A stretch of 64,000 nt of DNA from CAZFJG01 sp964410915. Its GTDB lineage: Bacteria; Synergistota; Synergistia; Synergistales; JAFGMB01. Each line of letters opens with the position of its first letter. The first letter of the stretch is position 1. Where the stretch lies: positions 8,178 to 72,177 of the forward strand of contig CAYPIU010000007.1 in the NCBI GenBank assembly GCA_964410915.1, in the 5' to 3' direction. Shown here piece by piece: positions 44,725 to 53,017 of the stretch. A program made the translations under genes and the position numbers. The notes beneath the pieces were generated by a model. That model did no database searches, was not told where the DNA came from, and saw only the letters and a list, made by a program, of their open reading frames with translations.

Positions 44725-45531
44725 CTACTTGAAGATCTCCTCAAAGAAAAGCATCATTGCTTCCCATGATCTTCTGTTGGCTTTTGAGTCATAGGCTGAC
44801 CCTCTGGAGGGATCATCCCCCGCTTCAGGGTTAGTAAAGCTGTGGACAGCATGTCCATACATTACCAGTTGCCAGTCCACTCCTGCTTCTTCCATCTCTT
44901 TGCGGAAATCCATCACCTGCTCCATTGGAACATATGGATCTGCGGCACCGTGAAGAACAAGGACTTTGGCCTGAATATTCTGTGCATCTTCAGAATAAGG
45001 AGTATCCAGATTACCATGAAAACTGACAGCACCCTTTATATCCGCACCGCTTCTGGCATGCTCAAGAGCTACTCCTCCTCCGAAACAGTAACCCATAGTG
45101 GCTATTCTGGCCCCATCAACCTGTGGAAGTTTCCTTATCTCAGTCAGGGCTGCATTCGCCCTTTCCCTCATTAGTTCTCTGTCCTTTCGGTAGATCCCAG
45201 CCTGCCTTGCCGATTCTTCCCTGGTCTCAGGACGAATTCCCTTTCCGTAGATATCCGCAGCAAAGGCCAGGTAACCGAACTCAGCCAGCATTCGGCACTT
45301 TTCCAGTATCTGGGGATTTATACCGTTCCACTCATGCACCACGATAACCCCCGGTCTTTCCCCTTCCATCGCTCCATCCCAGGCCACAAAGGCCTCGAGA
45401 ACCTGGCCCTGATGATCATATTCGTAGTATTTTTCAGTGATCCTTGAAGCTTCCACCATGGAGGAATTAAACAGGATGATCATCCATATAAACATCAGAA
45501 TAACTGTGGAAGTGATGTATCCTCTTTTCAT
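44725..45531 (-). CDS. Secreted dienelactone hydrolase-family alpha/beta hydrolase
   Basis: The protein has about 268 residues with an N-terminal signal or anchor (residues 1-28) and a DLH fold. The catalytic Cys is in MGYCFGGGVALEH, an Asp in HGAADPYVP and the His in YGHAVHSFTNP; VIVVHEWNGI is also typical. The family opens lactones or cleaves esters; the substrate is unknown. Export to the periplasm is predicted. The ATG at 45531 is chosen because AGGGGGTGGG lies just before it. Confidence 0.85.
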   Translation of the reverse strand: MKRGYITSTVILMFIWMIILFNSSMVEASRITEKYYEYDHQGQVLEAFVAWDGAMEGERPGVIVVHEWNGINPQILEKCRMLAEFGYLAFAADIYGKGIRPETREESARQAGIYRKDRELMRERANAALTEIRKLPQVDGARIATMGYCFGGGVALEHARSGADIKGAVSFHGNLDTPYSEDAQNIQAKVLVLHGAADPYVPMEQVMDFRKEMEEAGVDWQLVMYGHAVHSFTNPEAGDDPSRGSAYDSKANRRSWEAMMLFFEEIFK

Positions 45532-45594
45532 ATAGCCCACCCCCTGAATTTTTAAGGCATTACACTGATATACTACCAGAGTAACAAAGAAATG

Positions 45595-45630
45595 AAAAAG
45601 GGCCCTCGCTATAAATTAACGAAGGCCCTT
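45595..45630 (-). terminator. Intrinsic terminator after the surface protease gene
   Basis: Minus-strand AAGGGCCTTCG pairs with CGAGGGCCCTT with one mismatch around an AT-rich 11-base loop, followed by TTTTT. It lies 30 bp after the protease stop codon. Confidence 0.75.
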
Positions 45631-45659
45631 ATAAATGTTCTATGGATCTTAAACTGCAA

Positions 45660-47738
45660 TCATCTAAATCTCCTTGAAAGCAGAAGGGATGGGACCAGAA
45701 GGAGCAGGGCAAATAAAGGAAATTTCCCTGTAGCACACCCGCCACCTGAAGTCTCAGGTAACGGATCAGATGTCACAACCACCTCCATGACCTGAAGATC
45801 CCTTAGAACGCCATCGGAACCCTTTGGCGATTCATAAACGCCTCCATCCTCGATCATGAAAAGGGATCCATCTGTGGAAGAGCTTAATTTATCACTTCTT
45901 TCAGCCGATATAACATCAAATCTTTCAGTGTCATAATTCCACGCCAAAAGTAAAATATACCTCTCATACTTCCTTTTATCATGATATGGAATTGATGAAG
46001 CTTCTAACTCTATTCCCGTCTCACCGGATTCGATCATTCCTGTGAGGATCCTGTAGTCCATCAAATCCAGGACACGAAAACCATCTGCCTGAATATCGAA
46101 TGAAACGGGATCCAGTTTTTCAATGGTATCTTCAGCCTTTTCAAGAGCAAGATCACCCTCAGGAGTTCCTGTAAGATCAGACTCTTCAATATTCCTCAGA
46201 CCTGGAATATTAAGTGAGGCAGGTCCGGCAAAGGCCTTGAGGCAGACGTTCGCAGTTTCATTCACGGAAGTCGTGTCCACCCAGTTATCCCCATCTTCAC
46301 TGACATAGCTCTGCCCCGGAAGGGCCGTGGCATTGTCTGTATACCCGGGATAACTGTATTCTAATGCCACTGGATAATCATACCCTGGAGTTGTGAGTTG
46401 TACTGAAACTGCCAGTTCTTTCCCTTTCTCAAAAAGAAGGGGTTCCTCCAGATCCACTGTATGGTAACCAGGGTCAGGCAACGTACCTGACTGGGGACCA
46501 TAGATAACTTCCCCATCAATACCATCGATAAGGGATATCTCGTAAGTGTTGCCCTTTCCTCCAGTATAAAAACTCACTGCTTTAAGAACTTCTGTCCTGG
46601 CTGAAGTAAAAACATTCGCCATCCATGCTGTATCATTTCCATTTTCTGCAGGGCTGTAACTGTTAACCCAGCCCAGTGGGTCATAATGATAAATAGTCCT
46701 GTAGTTGTCAGGAGTCTCTCCAACATAAGCCGCTCCTGTATCAAGGACTGAATCATAGTAGGAAAGATAATAGTAACCTTCATCTCCCCAGTTGGTGCCC
46801 CAGCTGTTCCTCACTATCCATGCACCATCCCCTGGAGGCTGGGTGGGAAAGTCTGTGGAAGCAAAGGTGTTATCCCATCCCACGATACTCACCTCGTGGT
46901 TGGCAGATCCCACCGAGAGATGGTCCGGATTACCTTCGGGAATATAGGCAGCATATGTTGACGAATCATAATAATCTGAAGCTGGCCAGTACCCAGCCAT
47001 GGCGTCATCAGCGTAGACACCAACTGCCACCGCTCCATAATTCATCAGGGCATGCTTAATATTTGCAATGTTCACGTCTGAATACCTGGTCTGCATGTCC
47101 ATATAAAGATAATATACGTGCTGAAGGTGTACAGCGTCATCCTCAAGGCCCGTGGGGATCATGTCCAGATCATCATAGGGTACATCCTCTTCCAGGACTG
47201 CTCCCGTCCATCTCGAAAGGAGAGCCGTGGCTCTGAAATCATCTCCTCCATAATTTGCAGTACCAGGAAAGTCACTGGAGGAACAATCCCCGAATCCAGG
47301 GAGATCGAACTCGTCTATATAGGCGAAATACATCATATATCGTTCTGAAAGATCCAGTTCTCTGCCCAGAAGCTTCCTGCTGGTTGATTCCAGTGATGCC
47401 AAAGCAGCGAAGGTCCAGCAAGAACCATAGGGAGACTGATTTCTTACAGGACCTATGTAACCCATTTCCCTCAGATCATAGCTTTCTGGATGATCGTTAA
47501 AACCGGACTGTGAAAGTGAAATGCCTTTAAGGTGCGAGAGGTCTACCGGTGATGGGATCTTCCCTCTGAGATATCCCCCTGTTTCGGATGAGGCAATTTT
47601 CTTTTCTGCCTGAAAATCAGTGAAGTCCGGGTTCATCTGTGCAAAACTCCCTGCCCAGGCCAATATATTCGGAGAAAATATAAAAAATGAAAATAAGAAA
47701 ATAATAAAGATAAATGTTTTACTGAAATGATCCTTCAT
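45660..47738 (-). CDS. Secreted C1 (papain-like) peptidase with lectin-like domain and Synerg-CTERM sorting signal
   Basis: This large surface protein has 692 residues. A signal peptide (1-30) precedes a papain-fold domain (about 85-340) with the full catalytic set: Q101 and C107 in RNQSPYGSCWTF, H281 in SANHEVSIVGWD, N311 in VRNSWGTNWGDEGYYYL. Next is a lectin-like beta domain (about 350-510) and an Ala/Val-rich stalk. The tail GGGCATGKFPLFALLLL with final Arg residues is a Synerg-CTERM signal, which marks Synergistota surface proteins and is thought to be processed at the Cys. It is probably a degradative exoprotease supplying peptides. GGGAG precedes the ATG. Confidence 0.92.
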   Translation of the reverse strand: MKDHFSKTFIFIIFLFSFFIFSPNILAWAGSFAQMNPDFTDFQAEKKIASSETGGYLRGKIPSPVDLSHLKGISLSQSGFNDHPESYDLREMGYIGPVRNQSPYGSCWTFAALASLESTSRKLLGRELDLSERYMMYFAYIDEFDLPGFGDCSSSDFPGTANYGGDDFRATALLSRWTGAVLEEDVPYDDLDMIPTGLEDDAVHLQHVYYLYMDMQTRYSDVNIANIKHALMNYGAVAVGVYADDAMAGYWPASDYYDSSTYAAYIPEGNPDHLSVGSANHEVSIVGWDNTFASTDFPTQPPGDGAWIVRNSWGTNWGDEGYYYLSYYDSVLDTGAAYVGETPDNYRTIYHYDPLGWVNSYSPAENGNDTAWMANVFTSARTEVLKAVSFYTGGKGNTYEISLIDGIDGEVIYGPQSGTLPDPGYHTVDLEEPLLFEKGKELAVSVQLTTPGYDYPVALEYSYPGYTDNATALPGQSYVSEDGDNWVDTTSVNETANVCLKAFAGPASLNIPGLRNIEESDLTGTPEGDLALEKAEDTIEKLDPVSFDIQADGFRVLDLMDYRILTGMIESGETGIELEASSIPYHDKRKYERYILLLAWNYDTERFDVISAERSDKLSSSTDGSLFMIEDGGVYESPKGSDGVLRDLQVMEVVVTSDPLPETSGGGCATGKFPLFALLLLVPSLLLSRRFR

Positions 47739-48109
47739 ATGCGCTTTGAACTCCCTTCGATGAAAAATACGTATAAGATGTTTTGAAAGTAAATATTTTC
47801 AGGAGATTAAGACAATTGAATAGTTTCGTCAATAAATCAGTTTTAGCTTCATTAGCAATTATTTTATCAGAGAAAGATATTGCTGAGCAGGATAAAAGTG
47901 TTATATGTTGCCATAAAAGATGTCAATCCTTCTCGCTTAAATATTGGTAGAATAAAACCCATTGAAAAAGTCCCTGAACTTGAGTTCTTAAAGTGTCCCA
48001 TAAAAGTCCTGGAATAAGTATGGATGAAATCAATCGTTTTTTAATCAATTAGATAGTAAATAATATCAAACTATCTTAAGAGGAAATCTATAGAATGGAG
48101 GCCTTAAGC
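47739..48109. promoter_or_regulatory. Divergent intergenic region with inverted repeat before iorA
   Basis: This 371-bp AT-rich stretch separates the protease (leftward) from iorA (rightward). An inverted repeat AGATAGT-N12-ACTATCT lies at 48051-48076, just before the iorA ribosome site, and could be an operator. No further gene is seen. Confidence 0.35.
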
Positions 48110-50068
48110 ATGAGTCTGATGAAAGATACGGAAGAAGGGAATATCCTTCTTCTCATGGGAAACGAAGCTATTGCTCGTGGAGCAATAGAAGGAGGGGTGG
48201 ACGTTGTGACGGCATACCCTGGGACACCCTCGTCGGAGATCGTGGAGACCCTCGCCAGGGCTGCAGAAGATTTCGACTATTACGTTGAATGGAGCACTAA
48301 TGAAAAAGTAGCCTTTGAAGTTGCTGCTGGAGCTTCCCTCACAGGAAAGCGGTCATTGGTAGCTATGAAAAATGCAGGACTTAACGTTGCCATGGACACT
48401 TTCATGACACTTCCCTATACAGGTGTCAAAGGGGGGTTGGTCATAGTTGTAGCAGATGATCCCAACGCCCACTATTCTTCAAACGAGCAGGATACCCGTA
48501 CCGCAGCCATATATGCACAGATACCCTGTCTTGAACCATCAGATCAGCAGGAAGCGAAAGACATGACAAAGTCAGCCTTCAAGCTGTCTGAGGAACTGGA
48601 ACTTCCTGTTTTTATCCGCTCAGTAACAAGACTGTCCCATGCGAGCGGGAATGTGAAACCTGGCTCCATCTGTGCTGCCCCGCCAAAAAAAACCGGATTC
48701 AATAAACACTGGAAGATGCCCTACAGATGGAATGTTTATGGACCTCCCGGTCCTGTTAATAAACACAGATGGCTTTACCAGCAGAATGAAAAGGCAAAAG
48801 AACTTCTAAAAAATGAAAAATACACAAGTATTTTTATACCTGACAGTGCTGAAACAGGTATCATAGCCTCAGGATTAGGAGCCTCCTATGCTTTGGAAGC
48901 TCTAAACGTTCTTGGCATTAATGAGAATATAGCCTTTTTCAAAACAGGATTCATTAATCCTTTGCCCGAAAGTAAAATAACTTCATTTCTTCGATCCCTC
49001 AAAAAAGTCATCTTCATCGAAGAGGGTGATCCTGTTGTTGAAAAACAGGTAAGGGTCCTGGCCCAGGAAGAAGCTCCTAATGTTGAGATACAGGGTAAAA
49101 TGAAAGATCACATCTTTGATCCCTGCGGAGAGCTGAATGTCAATATAGTTGAAGAAACCCTTTGCAAGGCATTGGAAATAAAACTTAACCAGGATACTGA
49201 AAGAGAAGATATCAAAGAAAGACTTGGCGCTCTGGTCATTCCGCGATCTTCCACACTATGCGCAGGATGTCCCCATCTGGGAACTTACTGGGCATTGAAA
49301 AAAGCCCTTCTGAAATTCCAGGGGACACATATCATTAACGGAGACATAGGATGCTACGAGCAGGGTGGATATGGTGTTTTTTCCAGTGAGATAAAGGGAA
49401 GCCCTGATGACTCTGAAAAATATCCCATCGATTCACCATACGAGATACTTGACACCCTTTATGTGATGGGAAGCGGTATAGCCATGGCAATAGGCCAGAC
49501 CCAGTCAGAATACACGGACGGAAAGATCCTGGCTGTAGCCGGAGATTCAACTTTTTATCACACAGTTCTCCCTGCAGTTATGGACGCATCTTACTCAAAC
49601 GCAGACCTGACTTTCCTGGTCCTCGATAATTCCTGGACCTGCATGACAGGACATCAGCCCAATCCAAACACCGGGAAGAGTCCAACTGGAGAACCCGCTC
49701 CTCGGATCGAGATCTCAGGGGTTGTAAAAGCAATGGGGATAGAAAATGTACATGTCGTAGATCCTTACGACCTTCAAAGATCCACCGATGCTATTGTAAA
49801 GGCACTGGAATTCGAAGGCCCCTCAGTTGTTATTCTTCGAAGGGAATGTGCTCTACAGGTACAAAGAAGGAACAGGTTGAAAAAACCCTTAACAACTGTG
49901 GACACTGAAAAATGTATCGGCTGCAGCAAATGTCTTGAACTTGGCTGTCCGGCAGTGATCTTTGACACTCCCAGCCACAAGGCAGGTATAGACAAACTGC
50001 TTTGTGTAGATTGCGGACTATGCAGCCAGATCTGTCCGGTCTCAGCCATTTCAGGGAAGGAGGAATAG
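48110..50068 (+). CDS. iorA: Indolepyruvate:ferredoxin oxidoreductase, alpha subunit
   Basis: The protein has about 652 residues. The N-terminal half is pyruvate-oxidoreductase-like (GNEAIARGAIEGGVDVVTAYP, TPSSEIVETLARAAEDF, DDPNAHYSSNEQDTR). The TPP domain has CAGCPHLGTYWALK, INGDIGCYEQGGYGV and VAGDSTFYHTVLPA. A C-terminal ferredoxin domain has CIGCSKCLELGCPA and CVDCGLCSQICPV. It converts aryl pyruvates from aromatic amino acids to aryl-acetyl-CoA plus reduced ferredoxin. The ATG at 48110 is preceded by GGAGG; an ATG at 48095 is less well placed. iorB follows after 3 bp. Confidence 0.94.
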   Translation: MSLMKDTEEGNILLLMGNEAIARGAIEGGVDVVTAYPGTPSSEIVETLARAAEDFDYYVEWSTNEKVAFEVAAGASLTGKRSLVAMKNAGLNVAMDTFMTLPYTGVKGGLVIVVADDPNAHYSSNEQDTRTAAIYAQIPCLEPSDQQEAKDMTKSAFKLSEELELPVFIRSVTRLSHASGNVKPGSICAAPPKKTGFNKHWKMPYRWNVYGPPGPVNKHRWLYQQNEKAKELLKNEKYTSIFIPDSAETGIIASGLGASYALEALNVLGINENIAFFKTGFINPLPESKITSFLRSLKKVIFIEEGDPVVEKQVRVLAQEEAPNVEIQGKMKDHIFDPCGELNVNIVEETLCKALEIKLNQDTEREDIKERLGALVIPRSSTLCAGCPHLGTYWALKKALLKFQGTHIINGDIGCYEQGGYGVFSSEIKGSPDDSEKYPIDSPYEILDTLYVMGSGIAMAIGQTQSEYTDGKILAVAGDSTFYHTVLPAVMDASYSNADLTFLVLDNSWTCMTGHQPNPNTGKSPTGEPAPRIEISGVVKAMGIENVHVVDPYDLQRSTDAIVKALEFEGPSVVILRRECALQVQRRNRLKKPLTTVDTEKCIGCSKCLELGCPAVIFDTPSHKAGIDKLLCVDCGLCSQICPVSAISGKEE

Positions 50069-50071
50069 ACT

Positions 50072-50692
50072 ATGTTTAACATTATAGTTGCCGGGGTAGG
50101 AGGACAGGGCAGTATCCTTGCTTCTCACATTATTGCAGACGCAGCTATTCGCAGAGCCTGCGAAAACAGTGACCATCAATTGAAGGTGCGCCTCGGTGAA
50201 ACATTTGGGGCAGCCATGCGCGGCGGAGCAGTAGCTTCCCACGTAAAGATCGGTAGAGACGTCTACAATCCCCTGATCCCTGAAAACCGTGCAGATGTGA
50301 TACTTGGCCTGGAACCTCTGGAAACTCTTAGAGCAGGTTTGAGATATATAAAACCCGGAGGCAGGGTGATCATGAATATCAGGAAATATGAACCTGTGGA
50401 TGTTAATACTGGTAAGTCAGATTATCCCACGGTTGAAAAGATCGTAGAAGCCTTTGATAAGATTGACAGCCACGTAACAGCTTTTGATGCCACCGGTCTT
50501 GCAGTAGAATGCGGAACCTTCAAATCAATGAACGTCGTAATGCTCGGCGCCCTCGCCAATTGTTCACTCCCCTTCTCTGCAGAAGACCTGGAGGGGATAA
50601 TCAAACAGCGAGTTCCTGAAAAGACCATTTCCATAAATCTCAGGGCATTTCAGGAAGGCTTCAAAAAAGCCAGGCAACTCTGGGAGGATTAG
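50072..50692 (+). CDS. iorB: Indolepyruvate:ferredoxin oxidoreductase, beta subunit
   Basis: The 206-residue gamma-type subunit begins NIIVAGVGGQGSILASHII and contains VRLGETFGAAMRGGAVASHV, both conserved in IorB. It completes the IorAB enzyme of aromatic amino-acid fermentation. GGAAGGAGG in the end of iorA serves as the ribosome site. The operon ends at the hairpin at 50714-50747. Confidence 0.93.
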   Translation: MFNIIVAGVGGQGSILASHIIADAAIRRACENSDHQLKVRLGETFGAAMRGGAVASHVKIGRDVYNPLIPENRADVILGLEPLETLRAGLRYIKPGGRVIMNIRKYEPVDVNTGKSDYPTVEKIVEAFDKIDSHVTAFDATGLAVECGTFKSMNVVMLGALANCSLPFSAEDLEGIIKQRVPEKTISINLRAFQEGFKKARQLWED

Positions 50693-50713
50693 AAAAAACC
50701 GATTTCAAATATG

Positions 50714-50747
50714 CAGAGGAAGGGCTTAATTATCAGTCCTTCCTCTG
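50714..50747. terminator. Bidirectional hairpin between iorB and the small-gene cluster
   Basis: CAGAGGAAGG and CCTTCCTCTG form a perfect 10-bp stem with a 14-base loop between convergent genes. Its right arm overlaps the last codons of the 50726-51028 gene. Confidence 0.65.
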
Positions 50748-51028
50748 AAAGTTTCAATTAACAGGAAAACTTTCCTGTCAGTCTCTCTGGGATCCTCAGG
50801 TACAAGGCTCACTCCTTTTGGATAATTGTAAAGGAACCCTCCAACCCGCAGATGAAGACAGTCCCTTGGAGGATGATCTCGAAGTTGAAAAGGCACCCGC
50901 AGGATATATTCTTCCTCCATAAATATCCAGCAACCGGGATCCTGAATCGGTTTTGAGAGTACCTTTACCAGAGATAAACAAAACAGGTCTTTCTTCTGAC
51001 CCTTTTTTACTCCACTCTTTCTTTTCAT
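50726..51028 (-). CDS. Hypothetical protein, 100 residues
   Basis: I do not recognise this protein. It has a basic N-terminus (MKRKSGVKKGQKK), a central segment WIFMEEEYILRVPFQLRDHPP and an acidic/basic C-terminal part (LVPEDPRETDRKVFLLIETF) that looks like a small globular beta-alpha protein. AAGGGG lies close upstream of the ATG. An alternative frame covering 50796-51053 has a better-spaced ribosome site but looks like low-complexity shadow. It is the last gene of a leftward cluster of small unknown genes. Confidence 0.42.
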   Translation of the reverse strand: MKRKSGVKKGQKKDLFCLSLVKVLSKPIQDPGCWIFMEEEYILRVPFQLRDHPPRDCLHLRVGGFLYNYPKGVSLVPEDPRETDRKVFLLIETFRGRTDN

Positions 51029-51080
51029 AACCCCTTAATAATCCAACTCTCAAAGGAAGTACACCTCCTCCAGGGTCGGC

Positions 51081-51665
51081 TCATGTGAAAGAGCCCTGAT
51101 AGACATCTTCGTAAATTCTGCGTGTGGTGGAAAAAGTATCATATAGAGACTTGTATTCCTCTGTTTTCAGTAGTCCAACAAGATCTCTTATCAAATATGT
51201 CCTGTCGATAGAAAGAAGGATATCCCGCGCAAGTCCAAGCGAAGCAGGTTCTTTGATCCTGCACAGAGAAGCAAAGGAGGCCATGGCTGACTGAAAGATT
51301 ATCAATTGTTTTGATATCCCCTGATCAGGCGGGATTGACAGATATGATAGAAATGTTATTTCATTTATAAATCCCGAAATATCATCAATTTCCGAAAGAG
51401 ATCTGCCCTCAAGAAGTTCTACCATCAATGCAAAAGATTGTGATGCTTTGACTTCATCAGTTTCATTGGAGGACAGAACCGCCCATCTTTCTCCCAAGGG
51501 AATGTCTCCTGCCTTTTGAAGAAGATCTTTCTCATAACTTCCGTTAACTTCAGCCTTCATTAAGAAATCGATATAATCCATTCCTCTGGCCTGAAGTGGA
51601 ACAAAACAGAATACCACCGCCAGGATACAGGTTATGCATCCCCTTATAACTCGTGTCATGCACAA
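51081..51665 (-). CDS. Hypothetical secreted protein, about 194 residues
   Basis: I do not recognise a family. The N-terminus is a signal peptide (TRVIRGCITCILAVVFCFV then an Ala/Arg junction). The mature part is helical and polar with no Cys-rich pattern, repeated Leu-Leu pairs and no obvious catalytic motif. Start choice is open: ATG at 51674 is too close to GGGAG, a TTG at 51665 is better spaced, and an ATG lies at 51659. It is probably periplasmic and lies between other small unknown genes on the same strand. Confidence 0.55.
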   Translation of the reverse strand: MCMTRVIRGCITCILAVVFCFVPLQARGMDYIDFLMKAEVNGSYEKDLLQKAGDIPLGERWAVLSSNETDEVKASQSFALMVELLEGRSLSEIDDISGFINEITFLSYLSIPPDQGISKQLIIFQSAMASFASLCRIKEPASLGLARDILLSIDRTYLIRDLVGLLKTEEYKSLYDTFSTTRRIYEDVYQGSFT

Positions 51666-51772
51666 AACGATCATCTCCCTTTGGATCTTACGTTAACTAT
51701 CAAAGTAAAAAAGGGAAAACTTTCTGCTCACATAGGATCCGCATAAGACTATCAACATACCCTGAAAGAAGT

Positions 51773-51958
51773 TTATTGTTTCCTTTCCCAGTTCTTAACA
51801 AGTAGAAAAGTCTTGCCTCTTGCCTGGACTTTCTGTATTACCAGGGTGTTTTCCTTGAAATTAAGAAAATCAGGAACGTAAAGATTGATATCATTTTGTT
51901 TAACTTTAATATACTCTGTTCCTTCTCTCCCAGAACCGCTCCCAACGAGAGCGCTCAT
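51773..51958 (-). CDS. Hypothetical small protein, 61 residues
   Basis: This small soluble protein (MSALVGSGSGREGTEYIKVK start) has alternating hydrophobic residues (INLYVPDFLNF, TLVIQKVQARGKTFLLVKNW) that suggest a small beta fold. GAGGAGAGCCC precedes the ATG. It begins 9 bp after the stop of the membrane-anchored small gene at 51968, so the two are almost surely co-translated. Function is unknown. Confidence 0.5.
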   Translation of the reverse strand: MSALVGSGSGREGTEYIKVKQNDINLYVPDFLNFKENTLVIQKVQARGKTFLLVKNWERKQ

Positions 51959-51967
51959 GGGCTCTCC

Positions 51968-52147
51968 TCATGTACCCCTGTATCTGCCCATGAAGATATA
52001 AAGATCAGGCCCTTTCTGGCTCATGAGCTCCTGTACTTCCTCTGAAGCTTCAACCTGTATACCATTGGATTGACCAACAAGCATCGCCAGAAGAAAAATT
52101 GCACCGATCATAACCACTGCACCAGAAATAATAAAATGTTTTTTCAC
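51968..52147 (-). CDS. Small membrane-anchored or secreted protein, 59 residues
   Basis: The GTG at 52147 follows GGAGGCAGGGATC. The product starts (M)KKHFIISGAVVMIGAIFLL, a single membrane segment or uncleaved signal, then a polar periplasmic tail with VEASEEVQELMSQKGPD and a C-terminal FMGRYRGT. I know no family. It is the first gene of the leftward small-gene cluster and is divergent from the membrane protein at 52349. Confidence 0.5.
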   Translation of the reverse strand: MKKHFIISGAVVMIGAIFLLAMLVGQSNGIQVEASEEVQELMSQKGPDLYIFMGRYRGT

Positions 52148-52348
52148 GATCCCTGCCTCCTTATGCGAGAAGATAATTACTGAAGTATCCACTGAGAGCA
52201 ATCATTTTTCAGAATGTATACTTTAAAAAGATAATATAACTTTAAACTTCCAACTGGTTAACTTTTTCGCTGTAGAAGATTATCATGTTATTATAATCTA
52301 AAAACAACTCGTTAAAAAGTGCCCTTTTCAGAAGAGGAGGTATGATCC

Positions 52349-52765
52349 ATGAATTCAGTGAAAAAGATTTCCCTGGTATTTTCTGCTGGTTGTCTGGGGG
52401 GATTTTTAAACAGCATTGTGGTATGGCTTTTCGGGCGGGTGGGAATTTCAGAGGCGCTTGGTGTCAGCATAACTCCAGCGATGACACCCCCATGGCTTTA
52501 CCCCAGAATAGTATGGGGAGGACTCTGGGGAATACTTTTTCTTTTGCCCATTTTAAAAGGACATCCCTGGTGGAAGGGCTTTGTCCTGAGTCTTGGACCA
52601 ACATTTATTCAACTTTTCATTATCTTCCCGATCAAAGCTCAAAAAGGTCTCATGGGAATGGATCTTGGAACAATGACGCCTCTGATAGTGGTCTTCTTCA
52701 ACGCTGTATGGGGGATCACTGCAATATCCTGGCTAATACTGGCAAATGAGAATGGCCAGAACTGA
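52349..52765 (+). CDS. Hypothetical inner-membrane protein, 138 residues
   Basis: The protein has four hydrophobic segments: residues 6-28, 48-68, 75-95 and 108-132. Conserved-looking features are WLYPRIVWGGLWGILFLLP and GHPWWKGFVLSLGPTFIQL. It recalls an uncharacterised family of small four-helix membrane proteins, but I cannot name it. GAGGAGG precedes the ATG. It is followed by a strong hairpin at 52928-52955. Confidence 0.6.
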   Translation: MNSVKKISLVFSAGCLGGFLNSIVVWLFGRVGISEALGVSITPAMTPPWLYPRIVWGGLWGILFLLPILKGHPWWKGFVLSLGPTFIQLFIIFPIKAQKGLMGMDLGTMTPLIVVFFNAVWGITAISWLILANENGQN

Positions 52766-52927
52766 AAAACCATGATCCGACTTCTCCCTTTACTGTAGAA
52801 AATATTTTTGACCCGTCTTAACGTTACCGGCTTTACACTTATCTCCGCTTTATTTTCATAAATACCTCCATGCATTGAAAGATATTATGTTTGAGTCATG
52901 TCTGCTTTATATAAGCTACTCATGCAG

Positions 52928-52955
52928 GAAGGGCGGAGGTTTCCCCCCGCCCTTC
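52928..52955. terminator. GC-rich hairpin between convergent genes
   Basis: GAAGGGCGG-AGG pairs with the CCCCCGCCCTTC side around TTTC. It lies between the membrane-protein gene and dctM, so it can serve both. The T-tract (ATATTTT) is modest on the plus strand. Confidence 0.65.
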
Positions 52956-53017
52956 ATATTTTGCATATTTCAAAAAAACCTGGATAAGTCTTTCTTTTGC
53001 TGCTTAAATGAAAACCA

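Noticed and set aside
50796..51053. Alternative 85-codon frame overlapping the 100-aa gene
   Set aside because: Ser-rich, low-complexity translation; the other frame looks more protein-like, although its ribosome site is closer than usual.
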